The notes under the pieces are model-generated. The model did not search any database. It was not told where the DNA came from and saw only the letters and a list, made by a program, of their open reading frames with translations. From Holophagaceae bacterium (GTDB taxonomy: Bacteria; Acidobacteriota; Holophagae; Holophagales; Holophagaceae): a stretch of DNA of 7,807 nt. This document shows, piece after piece, positions 1 through 6,070 of the stretch. Location of the stretch: the NCBI GenBank assembly GCA_003538615.1, contig DPRT01000211.1:609-8415 (forward strand). The letters run 5' to 3'. The translations under genes and the position numbers were made by a program. Within the stretch, counting starts at the first letter, position 1, and each line of letters starts with the position of its first letter.

Positions 1-435
1 CAGCATGGCGGCCCAGTCCTGGCTCTCGGTGCCGCCGGCGCCGGGCGCGATGGCCACGATGGCGTGGTTGTTGTCCAGGTCGCCGCTGAGCATCATGCGC
101 AGCTCGGCATCCTCCACGGCCTTGCGGAGGTCGCCCTCCACCGCCTCGGCCTCGACCAGCATGTCCGCGTCTTCCTTGGCCAGCTCCAGCCCGGTTTCCA
201 GGTCTTCAACGCCGCCGGTGAGGCGCTTGGCCAGGGCGATGTCGTTGGTGATGGTGCCCCGCTTCTGGAGCAGGGGCTTGGCCGCGTCGGGATCATCCCA
301 GAAGCCGGGCACCGTGGTCCGCTCCTCGATCTGTTCCAGTTCCAGGGCTTTGCGTTCAGGATCCAGGTGCGCGACCAGCTGCCGGACCCGGGGCTCCAGT
401 TCATTCTTGGCCCGCACCAGGGTCTCGAAATCCAT
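1..435 (-). CDS. prfB: Peptide chain release factor 2 (N-terminal part, cut by window edge)
   Basis: RF2 recognises UGA and UAA stop codons in the ribosomal A site and triggers peptide release. Reading the minus strand from 435 gives 145 residues, and the gene runs off the left edge. Residues 1-120 are the helical, charged N-terminal domain, with an RF2-like GFWDDPDAAK at about 44-53. At 130-145 comes the start of the core domain, APGAGGTESQDWAAML, closely matching the RF2 GSGGTEAQDWAxML motif and unlike RF1. The SPF anticodon-like and GGQ motifs lie outside the window. I chose the ATG at 435 because GGGAG lies about 9 nt upstream; an in-frame ATG at 444 would have its SD directly abutting it. 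The frame is open throughout: at the place where E. coli prfB has its in-frame TGA frameshift site, this gene reads CAC CTG GAT. It is divergent from the hydrolase at 536. Identification is confident. Confidence 0.95.
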   Translation of the reverse strand, partial: MDFETLVRAKNELEPRVRQLVAHLDPERKALELEQIEERTTVPGFWDDPDAAKPLLQKRGTITNDIALAKRLTGGVEDLETGLELAKEDADMLVEAEAVEGDLRKAVEDAELRMMLSGDLDNNHAIVAIAPGAGGTESQDWAAML

Positions 436-523
436 CGTCCGCATCTCCCAGCCCCCGGCTGCCGGTGTCGAGGCAGGGGGAACCTTCGAGTTTAAGGCAA
501 TCCGGGATGTTCCGTGGCCACGC

Positions 524-529
524 TATTCT
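524..529 (+). promoter_or_regulatory. Possible -10 element for a leaderless hydrolase transcript
   Basis: TATTCT (4/6 to TATAAT) ends 6 nt before the ATG at 536, so a start site at the usual distance would fall on the start codon. No Shine-Dalgarno sequence precedes that ATG (upstream bases are CTGATGGG), which fits leaderless translation. No convincing -35 is visible. The 100-nt gap between 435 and 536 must also carry the divergent prfB promoter, which I could not place. Confidence 0.25.
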
Positions 530-535
530 GATGGG

Positions 536-1537
536 ATGCCCGAGTTGATCCCGGTTCTGCCCGCTGATCTGGAGCCCACCGCCCGTGGGGTCCTGGCGGG
601 CCATGGCGGCCTGCCCCTGGCCTGGGCGCGCTGGGAGCACCCCGCCCCCAAGGGCCGGGTGGTGATCTCCCACGGCTACGGGGAACACGGGGAGCGCTAC
701 CGGCACACGGCCCACTGGCTGCACAGCCTGGGCTGGTCCGTCTCCAGCATGGACCACAGCGGATTCGGCCGGTCCGGCGGCGTCCGGGGCGATGCCACCA
801 GCATCCGGGCCTTCGTGGACGACTTCGCCCTCTTCCTCCGCCAGGAACGCCGTCACGATGCCGAGCGCACCGGCGCCACGGCGCGGGTGGTGGATGGCGT
901 GCCTATGCCCCCTCTGCCCGTCTGCCCCCAGGTGGTGCTGGGCCACAGTTTCGGCGGGCTGGTGTCCCTGCTGACCCTGCTCTGGCATGCCGACACCCTG
1001 GATGGCCTGATCCTCTCCAGTCCGAGCGTGGCCGTGCGTCCTCATTCCAAGGCCCTGCTCCTGCTGTCCCGGGTCCTGCGCTGGCTGATGCCCCACCGCC
1101 CCATCCAGCTCCGCGGAGACAAGGGCCAGGTCTGCTCGGACCCCATCATCGTGCAGCGCTACGAGGCCGACCCCCTCTGCCACCGCTGGGCCACCGCCGC
1201 CTTCGGCGCGGCCCTGGAGGAAGGACGGACCGAGATCCTTTCCCTGGGGCACGAGCTGGACCGGCCCATCCTGCTGCTGGAATCCGGCACGGATACCGTG
1301 GTGGATCCCGACGCCTCCGAGGAGCTGTGGACCGCGGTGAAGCCTGGCCTGCTGGAGCGCCACCGGCTGCCTGCGTTCTACCACGAGGTCTTCCACGATC
1401 GGCGCCGCTACGAAGCCCAGGCCCTGGTGGAACCCTGGCTCGAGAACCTCTGCCAGGCCTGGAACCCTTCCCACCGCCCCTGGAACCCTTCGCACCATCC
1501 CGCCATGTCTCAAATGCTGCCCCCGGAGTCCGCATGA
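536..1537 (+). CDS. Alpha/beta hydrolase, monoacylglycerol lipase / lysophospholipase-like
   Basis: Predicted serine hydrolase of 333 residues with the Hydrolase_4 (monoglyceride lipase) fold, probably cleaving acyl esters of monoacylglycerols or lysophospholipids; the substrate is inferred from family only. The oxyanion region is SHGYGEHGERY at 45-55, typical of this family (HGxGEHxxRY). The nucleophile elbow is GHSFG at 136-140 with Ser138. The likely acid is Asp253 in GTDTVVDP, and the catalytic His is His283 in FYHEVFHD. No signal peptide is seen, so it is probably cytoplasmic. The start at 536 is the first in-frame ATG outside the prfB antisense region; the frame stays open back to position 5, but that part only mirrors prfB. 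No SD is visible. The last 25 residues are a Pro/His-rich tail with a duplicated WNPSH, absent from the core fold. The stop overlaps the next start by 4 nt (ATGA). Confidence 0.88.
   Translation: MPELIPVLPADLEPTARGVLAGHGGLPLAWARWEHPAPKGRVVISHGYGEHGERYRHTAHWLHSLGWSVSSMDHSGFGRSGGVRGDATSIRAFVDDFALFLRQERRHDAERTGATARVVDGVPMPPLPVCPQVVLGHSFGGLVSLLTLLWHADTLDGLILSSPSVAVRPHSKALLLLSRVLRWLMPHRPIQLRGDKGQVCSDPIIVQRYEADPLCHRWATAAFGAALEEGRTEILSLGHELDRPILLLESGTDTVVDPDASEELWTAVKPGLLERHRLPAFYHEVFHDRRRYEAQALVEPWLENLCQAWNPSHRPWNPSHHPAMSQMLPPESA
1460..1501 (+). repeat. 21-bp tandem duplication inside the hydrolase C-terminal tail
   Basis: Two adjacent 21-nt units, 1460-1480 and 1481-1501, agree at 18 of 21 positions; both begin TGGAACCCTTC. 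The unit length keeps the frame and gives WNPSHRP followed by WNPSHHP near the protein end. It looks like a replication-slippage duplication in a dispensable tail. Confidence 0.8.
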
Positions 1538-2463
1538 AGCGCATCCTCACCGCTCTCTCCCTGAGCCTCCTGATCGCGGGGCTGGGATTGGGCTGCCGCA
1601 AGCCGAAAACCACCGACAACACCATCAGCGCCGCCGTCCTGATGGCCACGGCGGACAAGCAGATGAAGCGGGGCAAGTTCATCGATGCCCGGCAGACGCT
1701 CCGGCAGCTGGAACAGTACCTGCCCGGTTCACCGGAGTTCCCCAAGGCCAAGCTCATGCTGGGTGACAGTTTCTTCTTCCAGCCGAGCCCCAGCTTCCCC
1801 GAAGCCGAGGTGGAGTACGCGAGCTTCCTGAACTACTTCCCCCGCCACGAGCTCCGCGACTACGCCCTGTACCACCGGGCCCTCTGCCACTTCTCCTCCA
1901 TCGAAAGCGCCGAGCGCGACCAGGCCGAGACCCGCAGGGCCCTGGAGGGGTTCCAGCAGCTGCTGGCCGAATCGCCGGGCAGCCCCTATGCCGGGGAAGC
2001 CAGGGCCAAGGTGCTCCAGTGCTGGCGGCGCATCGCCGAACACGAGCTGGTGGTGGGCATCTTCTATGTGAATGTCTACTACTACCCGGGGGCCGAGCGG
2101 CGCCTGAAGGCCCTCCTGGAGACCTATCCGGACTACGTGGATCGTGAGCGCGCCTACTTCTACCTGGGCGAGGCCATGCGCCAGCGGCTGCTCAGCACGG
2201 AAGAGATCGTCCAATTTGAAAAGGACCATGCCGCCAAACTCCAGAAACCGGACCTGAAGGACCTCACCAAAGAGCAGGGGGAGCAGTTCGGGAAGGAGTT
2301 CAACACCTTCACCACGGACCGCATCAAGGGTTTCCGGGACGAGGCCAGAAGCTATTACCAGAAGCTGGTGGAGAGCTATCCCGGGTCCGAATGGGCCCGC
2401 CGCGCCGCCGACCGGCTGGTGAACATGGGCACCAGCGGGGTGAAGGAGGAGCTGGACAGCTAG
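1534..2463 (+). CDS. bamD: BamD-like outer-membrane assembly lipoprotein (TPR / YfiO family)
   Basis: Predicted periplasmic lipoprotein of 309 residues resembling BamD, the essential BAM-complex lipoprotein that works with BamA to insert beta-barrel proteins. A hydrophobic signal (4-20) ends in GLGLG before Cys21, a lipobox with an unusual Gly at -3. TPR-like helices follow: DKQMKRGKFIDARQTLRQLEQYLPGS (about 41-66), a repeat around 74-104, and FQQLLAESPGSPYAGEARAKV (140-160). The segment at 170-216 (ELVVGIFYVNVYYYPGAERR onward) aligns well with the E. coli BamD part containing SVAEYYTERGAW. It is longer than E. coli BamD (245): a charged stretch at about 218-265 precedes an extra TPR-like helix pair (267-297). 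The start has GGAG 5 nt upstream and overlaps the hydrolase stop. The family is clear; true BamD function, as against another YfiO-like TPR lipoprotein, is inferred. Confidence 0.85.
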   Translation: MKRILTALSLSLLIAGLGLGCRKPKTTDNTISAAVLMATADKQMKRGKFIDARQTLRQLEQYLPGSPEFPKAKLMLGDSFFFQPSPSFPEAEVEYASFLNYFPRHELRDYALYHRALCHFSSIESAERDQAETRRALEGFQQLLAESPGSPYAGEARAKVLQCWRRIAEHELVVGIFYVNVYYYPGAERRLKALLETYPDYVDRERAYFYLGEAMRQRLLSTEEIVQFEKDHAAKLQKPDLKDLTKEQGEQFGKEFNTFTTDRIKGFRDEARSYYQKLVESYPGSEWARRAADRLVNMGTSGVKEELDS

Positions 2464-2488
2464 ACCCAGCCCACTGCCGAGGCCTCCG

Positions 2489-3046
2489 ATGATCCTCTTG
2501 GCCATCACCCCGGGCACCGGCTTTGACCGCCATCGGTGGGCGGGGGTGTTGCGCTCCGGCGTGGACGCCTTCCTCATCCGCGAGAAGCAGCTGGAAGCTC
2601 GCGCCCTGCTGGACGCCGCGCGATGGTGCCAGGATGAGGCGCCCGGCATCGATCTCTGGGTGGCCGGCCGGCTGGACGTGGCCCTTTCCGCCGGCTGCGG
2701 CCTGCATGCGCCCGAGGCCTATCCCGAGCTCGATCCAGGCTGGGCGCCCCTCTCCCGGCCCCTCCACGCCGAAGCCCAGTGGGAGGACCGGAAAACCTGC
2801 CGCCAGCTTCTGGTGTCGCCGGTCTTCGAGAGCCCGGGCAAGGGCGAGCCCTGGGGCACGGCGCGGCTCCACCGCTTTCTCGATCAGCTTCCCCCAGCGG
2901 GCCCCAGGCTGCTCGCCCTGGGCGGCGTGGGGCCCGGGAATGCAGGCCTGCTCCGCCACCCGCGCCTGGCGGGCCTGGCCGCCATCCGCCCCTTCTGGAT
3001 GGGGGATCCCCGCCGTGCCGTGGCCGCCTTCCGCGCCGCTGAATAG
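2489..3046 (+). CDS. ThiE/TenI-family protein (thiamine phosphate synthase-like barrel)
   Basis: A 185-residue protein with the order of motifs seen in ThiE (thiamine-phosphate synthase) and TenI (thiazole tautomerase) TIM barrels. Visible are AFLIREKQLEA (27-37, cf. the REK phosphate/pyrimidine strand), WVAGRLDVALSAGCGLHAPEA (57-77, cf. NDRxDxAxxxxxxGVHLG in ThiE and NGRVDIAL in TenI), PLHAEAQ (91-97, cf. SxHxxEE), SPVFESPGKGEPWG (110-123, cf. GPxFxTxTK) and LALGGV (142-147, cf. AIGGI). Several ThiE catalytic positions differ: ND is AG, and the HLGQ glutamine is missing. It is also shorter than typical ThiE (about 210). It may therefore be TenI-like, a degenerate ThiE, or repurposed. No other thiamine gene is near. 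The ATG at 2489 has GAGG 6 nt upstream and lies 25 nt after the bamD-like gene. Confidence 0.7.
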   Translation: MILLAITPGTGFDRHRWAGVLRSGVDAFLIREKQLEARALLDAARWCQDEAPGIDLWVAGRLDVALSAGCGLHAPEAYPELDPGWAPLSRPLHAEAQWEDRKTCRQLLVSPVFESPGKGEPWGTARLHRFLDQLPPAGPRLLALGGVGPGNAGLLRHPRLAGLAAIRPFWMGDPRRAVAAFRAAE

Positions 3047-3098
3047 GCGCATCCTTCCACCGGCTTCGGCGACTTGCGGGAGAAGGCCGGCAGGCCGC

Positions 3099-3107
3099 TG
3101 GTATCCT
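3099..3107 (+). promoter_or_regulatory. Possible extended -10 promoter element
   Basis: TGGTATCCT fits the extended -10 pattern TGnTATnnT, in the 77-nt gap before the small gene at 3124. No -35 lies at normal spacing (TTGCGG at 3074 is 22 nt away). It could act as an internal promoter for the small gene, rlmN and the genes after them. Weak evidence. Confidence 0.2.
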
Positions 3108-3123
3108 TGGGACCGGAGGCCCC

Positions 3124-3387
3124 ATGGAATTGCCAGAGCACCTGCATCACCTGGTGAGCGAGCTGGGGGATTCGCTGGTCAAGGCCCTGGCCGAGGACGA
3201 TCACTGCCGCGACCTCACCTTCCAGATCCAGGCCCAGGGCTACGGCCTCATGCTCATCCTGGAAGCGGCGCCCATCCGGCTCCGGGGCGCAGATCCCGGG
3301 GAGGCCCTCCCGCAGGAGGGGCCCGAGCAGCCGTTCTCCGATGACGACAAGCGCCTGATGAAGTCCTTCAAGATCCGGATGGATTGA
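3124..3387 (+). CDS. Small hypothetical protein upstream of rlmN
   Basis: I do not recognise this 87-residue protein. It has no signal peptide or membrane segment, so it is probably cytoplasmic. It begins with an amphipathic helix (ELPEHLHHLVSELGDSLVKA), then what look like two beta strands (RDLTFQIQA and YGLMLILEAAPIRL, about 29-53), an acidic Pro/Gly linker (55-70) and a basic C-terminal helix (DDDKRLMKSFKIRMD). That suggests a compact alpha-beta-beta-alpha fold. It is supported as a gene by a good SD (GGAGG at 3115-3119, 4 nt before the ATG), codon bias like its neighbours, and its stop lying 2 nt before the rlmN ATG, which suggests translational coupling. It could be a conserved lineage-specific protein linked to RNA modification, but nothing in the sequence shows that. 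Confidence 0.72.
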   Translation: MELPEHLHHLVSELGDSLVKALAEDDHCRDLTFQIQAQGYGLMLILEAAPIRLRGADPGEALPQEGPEQPFSDDDKRLMKSFKIRMD

Positions 3388-3389
3388 AG

Positions 3390-4475
3390 ATGCCCCACCT
3401 GTGGGACCAGCCGGCCCCGGAAGCCGGCCGCGCACCGCGCCCCAATGCCGCAGGCCTGGATGCCCCCAGCCTGAAGGCCCTCATGGCCTCCCTGGGCGAA
3501 CCCGCCTGGCGTGGCGGCCAGCTCTTCGACGGCCTCTACCGGCAGCGGTGGAGCCGCTGGGACCAGTTCTCCAGCCTGCCGAAGGCCCTGCGGAGCCGCC
3601 TGGAAACAGACGTGGATCTGGCCTGGCCAGTCATTGTCCAAAGCCAGTCCTCCAGCGACGGATCCACCAAGCACGTCTTCGAGTTGGCCGATGGGAGGCA
3701 GGTGGAGGGTGTGTTCATGCCCTACGCCGACCGGGTCACGCTCTGCCTGTCCAGCCAGGTGGGCTGTGCCATGGGCTGCACCTTCTGCGCCACCGGGCAG
3801 ATGGGGATCATCCGCAACCTCACCGCCGCCGAAATCACCGGCCAGGTGCTGGCCATGCTGAACCACCACAGCCATCCCTCGGAGCGCCCGGTCAACCTGG
3901 TGTTCATGGGCATGGGAGAGCCCCTGCACAACCTCGACCACCTGATGGCCGCCTTCGGCATCCTGGCGGACCCCAAGGGCCTGGCCATCCCACCCCGGCG
4001 CGTCACCGTATCCACGTCAGGCCTGGTGAGCGGCATCGACCGCCTGGGCGCCTTCGCCCGGCGGCCCCGCCTGGCCCTCAGCCTCAACGCCACCACGGAC
4101 GCCCGGCGTTCAGAGATCATGCCCGTGAACCGGGTATGGAACCTGGAGGCCCTGGCGGAGGCGCTGGCCGCCTTCCCGCTCCAGTCCGGGGAACGGATCA
4201 CGCTCGAGTACGTGCTGCTGAAGGGGGCCACCGACAGCCTGGAGGATGGCCGCCGCCTCACCGCCTTCGCCCGCCGCTTCCCCGCCAAGGTGAACCTGAT
4301 CCCCTTCAATCCCCACGAAGGCAGCGGGTTCGAACCGCCGGACGAATCCCGCATCAGTGCCCTCTGTGGCCTGCTGTCGGATGCGGGCCTGCCCGTCAGC
4401 GTCCGCCGCAGCCGGGGCCAGGACGTGGCCGGGGCCTGCGGCCAGCTGGTGAGGGACGGCCGCCGAGGTTCCTGA
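3390..4475 (+). CDS. rlmN: Dual-specificity RNA methyltransferase RlmN (23S rRNA A2503 / tRNA A37 C2-methylation)
   Basis: Radical-SAM enzyme of 361 residues that methylates C2 of A2503 in 23S rRNA and of A37 in some tRNAs. An N-terminal accessory domain (about 20-105) includes GEPAWRGGQLFDGLY. The [4Fe-4S] cluster motif is CAMGCTFC at 126-133 (Cys126, Cys130, Cys133), followed by ATGQMGIIRNLTAAEI. The SAM-binding GMGEP is at 174-178; STSGLV is at 208-213 and LSLNAT at 230-235. NLIPFNPHEGSGFEPP (302-317) is diagnostic of RlmN/Cfr. The methyl-carrier cysteine is Cys350 in SRGQDVAGACGQL, matching E. coli Cys355, and Cys119 matches E. coli Cys118. All catalytic residues are present. The A2503-type C-terminal GACGQL favours RlmN over Cfr. 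I chose the ATG at 3390; a TTG two codons upstream at 3384 is possible. The SD is weak, fitting coupling to the preceding gene. Confidence 0.97.
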   Translation: MPHLWDQPAPEAGRAPRPNAAGLDAPSLKALMASLGEPAWRGGQLFDGLYRQRWSRWDQFSSLPKALRSRLETDVDLAWPVIVQSQSSSDGSTKHVFELADGRQVEGVFMPYADRVTLCLSSQVGCAMGCTFCATGQMGIIRNLTAAEITGQVLAMLNHHSHPSERPVNLVFMGMGEPLHNLDHLMAAFGILADPKGLAIPPRRVTVSTSGLVSGIDRLGAFARRPRLALSLNATTDARRSEIMPVNRVWNLEALAEALAAFPLQSGERITLEYVLLKGATDSLEDGRRLTAFARRFPAKVNLIPFNPHEGSGFEPPDESRISALCGLLSDAGLPVSVRRSRGQDVAGACGQLVRDGRRGS

Positions 4476-4509
4476 ACCTGGGCTTCCGGCTTTGCGGCAT
4501 CCTGATGCC

Positions 4510-5100
4510 ATGCCCGGCCCGCCCCTCTCCCTGTTCCGCCTCCTGGACCAGCTCCTGGAGGAGGACGGCACGGTCTCCGTGCGGGAGCTCCTGGACCGGG
4601 CCGGTGAGCAGACCTACGGGCTCGCGCTGCTGATCCTGGCCCTCCTCACGTTCATCCCGGGCGTAGCCAACCTGCTGAGCCTCGGGACCCTGGCCCTCGG
4701 CCTGCAGTTCTGGTGGGGACGCAGCCACCTCTGGCTTCCGGAGCCCCTTCAGCGGTTCGAGATGCAACGGGGACGGGTCAAGGAGCTGCTGGCCCAGGTG
4801 GAGGCCCGCATCGCGTGGCTCGGAACCCGGACGGCCCCCCGCAAGGCGCCAGGGCGCCGGACCCTCGGCTTCCTGGTGAGCTGGACCGCCCTGCTGGCGG
4901 CCCTGCCCGTGCTCCTGCCCTTCGCCAACATCCTCCCCGCCATCGGCCTGGTGCTCCTCGGCGTCGCCCTCCTGGAGGAGTGGCCGCTGCTCGCCTGGCT
5001 GGGAGCTGGCTTCAGCCTGCTCACGACCATCTACTTCGCACTGTCCGCCAGGCTCGTCCTGGAGACCCTCAAAGCGGCCTTCCGCATGGGGCTGGCATGA
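4510..5100 (+). CDS. ExoD-like integral membrane protein
   Basis: A 196-residue membrane protein resembling the ExoD family (exopolysaccharide synthesis ExoD), named after a Rhizobium protein needed for normal exopolysaccharide and alkaline tolerance; its biochemical role is unknown. After a cytoplasmic-looking helix (LFRLLDQLLEEDGTVSVRELLDRAG, 8-32) come about five hydrophobic segments: 36-52, 53-69, 118-138, 139-157 and 159-180. Family hallmarks are FIPGVANLLSLGTLALGLQ (48-66), where family members often have PxVPGxSTxxGxPLxxxxxQ, and GRSHLWLPEPLQR (70-82), matching the typical GRxxPWLP. The loop 83-117 is Arg/Lys-rich and probably cytoplasmic. The start is the ATG at 4510, 34 nt after rlmN; an in-frame TTG at 4492 exists, and neither has a clear SD. 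Its stop overlaps the trmD ATG (ATGA at 5097-5100), so it is co-expressed with tRNA modification for no obvious reason. Confidence 0.82.
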   Translation: MPGPPLSLFRLLDQLLEEDGTVSVRELLDRAGEQTYGLALLILALLTFIPGVANLLSLGTLALGLQFWWGRSHLWLPEPLQRFEMQRGRVKELLAQVEARIAWLGTRTAPRKAPGRRTLGFLVSWTALLAALPVLLPFANILPAIGLVLLGVALLEEWPLLAWLGAGFSLLTTIYFALSARLVLETLKAAFRMGLA

Positions 5101-5891
5101 GGTTCGACGCCCTCACGCTCTTTCCCGAGTACTTCGAGGCCGCCCGCCTGGGTATCACCGGCCGGGCCTTCCGGGACCTGGGGCACGGGCTCCACACCCA
5201 CAGCTACCGGCCCTTTGCGGGCAACGCCTTCGGCCATGTGGACGATGCCCCTTTCGGCGGCGGCCCCGGCATGGTGCTGCGCCCCGATGTGCTTCGCGAC
5301 GCCCTGGCCTCCGTGCCCCGGGAAGGCGCGGGCCGCGTCATCCACTTCAGCCCCGCCGCCCCGCCCCTGACCCATGCGAAGGTGCGGGAACTGGCCCGCC
5401 TGGACCAGCTCATCCTGGTCTGCACCCGCTACGAGGGTCTGGACCAGCGGGCCGTGGACCGCTTCGTGGACGAAGAACTCAGCGTGGGCGAGGCGGTCCT
5501 CAGCGGCGGCGAACTGCCGGCCCTGTTCCTCATGGACGCCGTCTGCCGCTGGCTGCCCGGCGTCCTGGGCAACGAAGCCTCGGCCGAGCAGGACAGCTTT
5601 GCCACCGGCCTGCTGGACCACCCCCACTTCACCCGGCCTGCGGCGTTCGAAGGCCTGGCGGTGCCGGCGGTCCTGCAGGGCGGCGATCACGGCGCCATCC
5701 GGCTGTGGCGGCTGCGGGAGGCCATGGCCCGCACCAAGCGCCTGCGGCCGGATCTATGGGCCGCCTGGCTTCGCAACCGTCTGCAGGACCTGGACCGTCC
5801 AGCCCAATGGTGCGCCTGGCAGGTGGAGCATCCCGAGGACTGGCCGCGCTCCAAGCCCAGGGGATGGAAGGGGTGGAAGGCCTCAACCTGA
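5097..5891 (+). CDS. trmD: tRNA (guanine-N1)-methyltransferase TrmD
   Basis: SPOUT methyltransferase of 264 residues that makes m1G37 in tRNAs reading CNN and some other codons, which prevents +1 frameshifting. Conserved stretches are LTLFPEYFEAARLGITGRA (7-25), VDDAPFGGGPGMVL (48-61), RYEGLDQR (111-118), VLSGGELPAL (134-143), GVLGNEASAEQDSFATGLL (156-173) and DHPHFTRP (174-181). Residues equivalent to E. coli Arg154 and the catalytic base Asp169 are present as Arg151 and Asp166. Four positions in the trefoil-knot SAM loops differ from E. coli: His83 for Tyr86, Thr110 for Gly113, Glu132 for Asp135 and Ala133 for Tyr136. The C-terminal domain ends in a Trp/Lys/Arg-rich tail. The start overlaps the ExoD-like stop. 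rpsP and rimM, the usual upstream partners, are absent here, and rplS follows only after an inserted barrel gene. Confidence 0.95.
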   Translation: MRFDALTLFPEYFEAARLGITGRAFRDLGHGLHTHSYRPFAGNAFGHVDDAPFGGGPGMVLRPDVLRDALASVPREGAGRVIHFSPAAPPLTHAKVRELARLDQLILVCTRYEGLDQRAVDRFVDEELSVGEAVLSGGELPALFLMDAVCRWLPGVLGNEASAEQDSFATGLLDHPHFTRPAAFEGLAVPAVLQGGDHGAIRLWRLREAMARTKRLRPDLWAAWLRNRLQDLDRPAQWCAWQVEHPEDWPRSKPRGWKGWKAST

Positions 5892-5898
5892 GGTGTAA

Positions 5899-5921
5899 AG
5901 CGCCACGAGTGGGCACTTTTT
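5899..5921 (+). terminator. Weak hairpin plus T5 just after trmD
   Basis: AGCGCCAC (5899-5906) can pair imperfectly with GTGGGCACT (5909-5917), with one mismatch and a bulge, followed by TTTTT (5917-5921). It lies 8 nt after the trmD stop. The stem is imperfect, so termination here is uncertain; the next hairpin is a better candidate. Confidence 0.3.
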
Positions 5922-5923
5922 GC

Positions 5924-5968
5924 AACACCACTAAGCTGAAAGGTTCTGCAACGGCTTGTGTTTTTTTT
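5924..5968 (+). terminator. Candidate intrinsic terminator of the trmD operon (bulged hairpin + T8)
   Basis: AACAC (5924-5928) pairs with GTGTT (5958-5962) and AAGC (5933-5936) with GCTT (5954-5957). CACT is left as a 5' bulge, and a small inner stem GTT/AAC closes the CTGC loop (5946-5949). The 3' arm runs straight into a run of eight T (5961-5968). The stem is bulged and only moderately GC-rich, but the long T tract makes it the best termination site after trmD. Confidence 0.42.
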
Positions 5969-5999
5969 CTTATGGCTGGAGTGGGTTTTCAACACCTAT

Positions 6000-6030
6000 C
6001 AATCGTCTTTCAGGAATCATCGAACGATTG
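6000..6030 (+). repeat. 7-bp inverted repeat upstream of the first barrel gene (possible operator or mRNA hairpin)
   Basis: CAATCGT (6000-6006) and ACGATTG (6024-6030) are perfect inverted repeats separated by 17 nt. The left arm overlaps a -10-like TATCAA (5997-6002), though no good -35 is present. Centre-to-centre spacing is about 24 nt, so this could be a regulator site or a hairpin in the leader of the gene at 6084. The region is much more AT-rich than its surroundings. Confidence 0.35.
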
Positions 6031-6055
6031 GCATTGGTGCTGCTCTGTGGAGAAA

Positions 6056-6070
6056 GGCCCCGCTTGGGCC
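6056..6070 (+). other. Short GC hairpin just before the barrel-gene RBS
   Basis: GGCCC (6056-6060) and GGGCC (6066-6070) form a perfect 5-bp stem with the loop CGCTT. It ends 4 nt before the GGAG Shine-Dalgarno (6075-6078) of the gene at 6084. A comparable hairpin lies before the paralogue at 7260. It may stabilise mRNA or tune translation; short stems like this also arise by chance at this GC content. Confidence 0.3.

Noticed and set aside
5..535. Long plus-strand extension of the hydrolase reading frame (177 extra residues)
   Set aside because: It runs antisense to prfB, whose protein motifs are unmistakable, and its translation is a low-complexity Ser/Ala/Arg string. The hydrolase fold starts after the ATG at 536.
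401..1513. 370-residue minus-strand open frame
   Set aside because: It is opposite the hydrolase, which has a full catalytic triad. The product is Gly/Ala/Gln-rich with no domain, as expected for a shadow in high-GC DNA.
1729..2649. 306-residue minus-strand open frame opposite the BamD-like gene
   Set aside because: It has no SD and no recognisable domain, and its codon pattern mirrors the plus-strand gene.
3061..3090. Possible terminator after the ThiE/TenI-like gene (CGGCTTC with GAAGGCCG)
   Set aside because: The pairing needs a bulge, the loop is long and no T run follows, so it does not look like a terminator.
3401..4633. 410-residue plus-strand open frame overlapping rlmN
   Set aside because: It is the +1 shadow of rlmN, rich in Pro/Arg/Gly with no motif, while rlmN has all catalytic residues.
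4713..5096. Long N-terminal extension of trmD in frame
   Set aside because: It overlaps the ExoD-like gene in another frame and reads as Pro/Arg/Gly-rich noise. TrmD homology begins exactly at the ATG at 5097.
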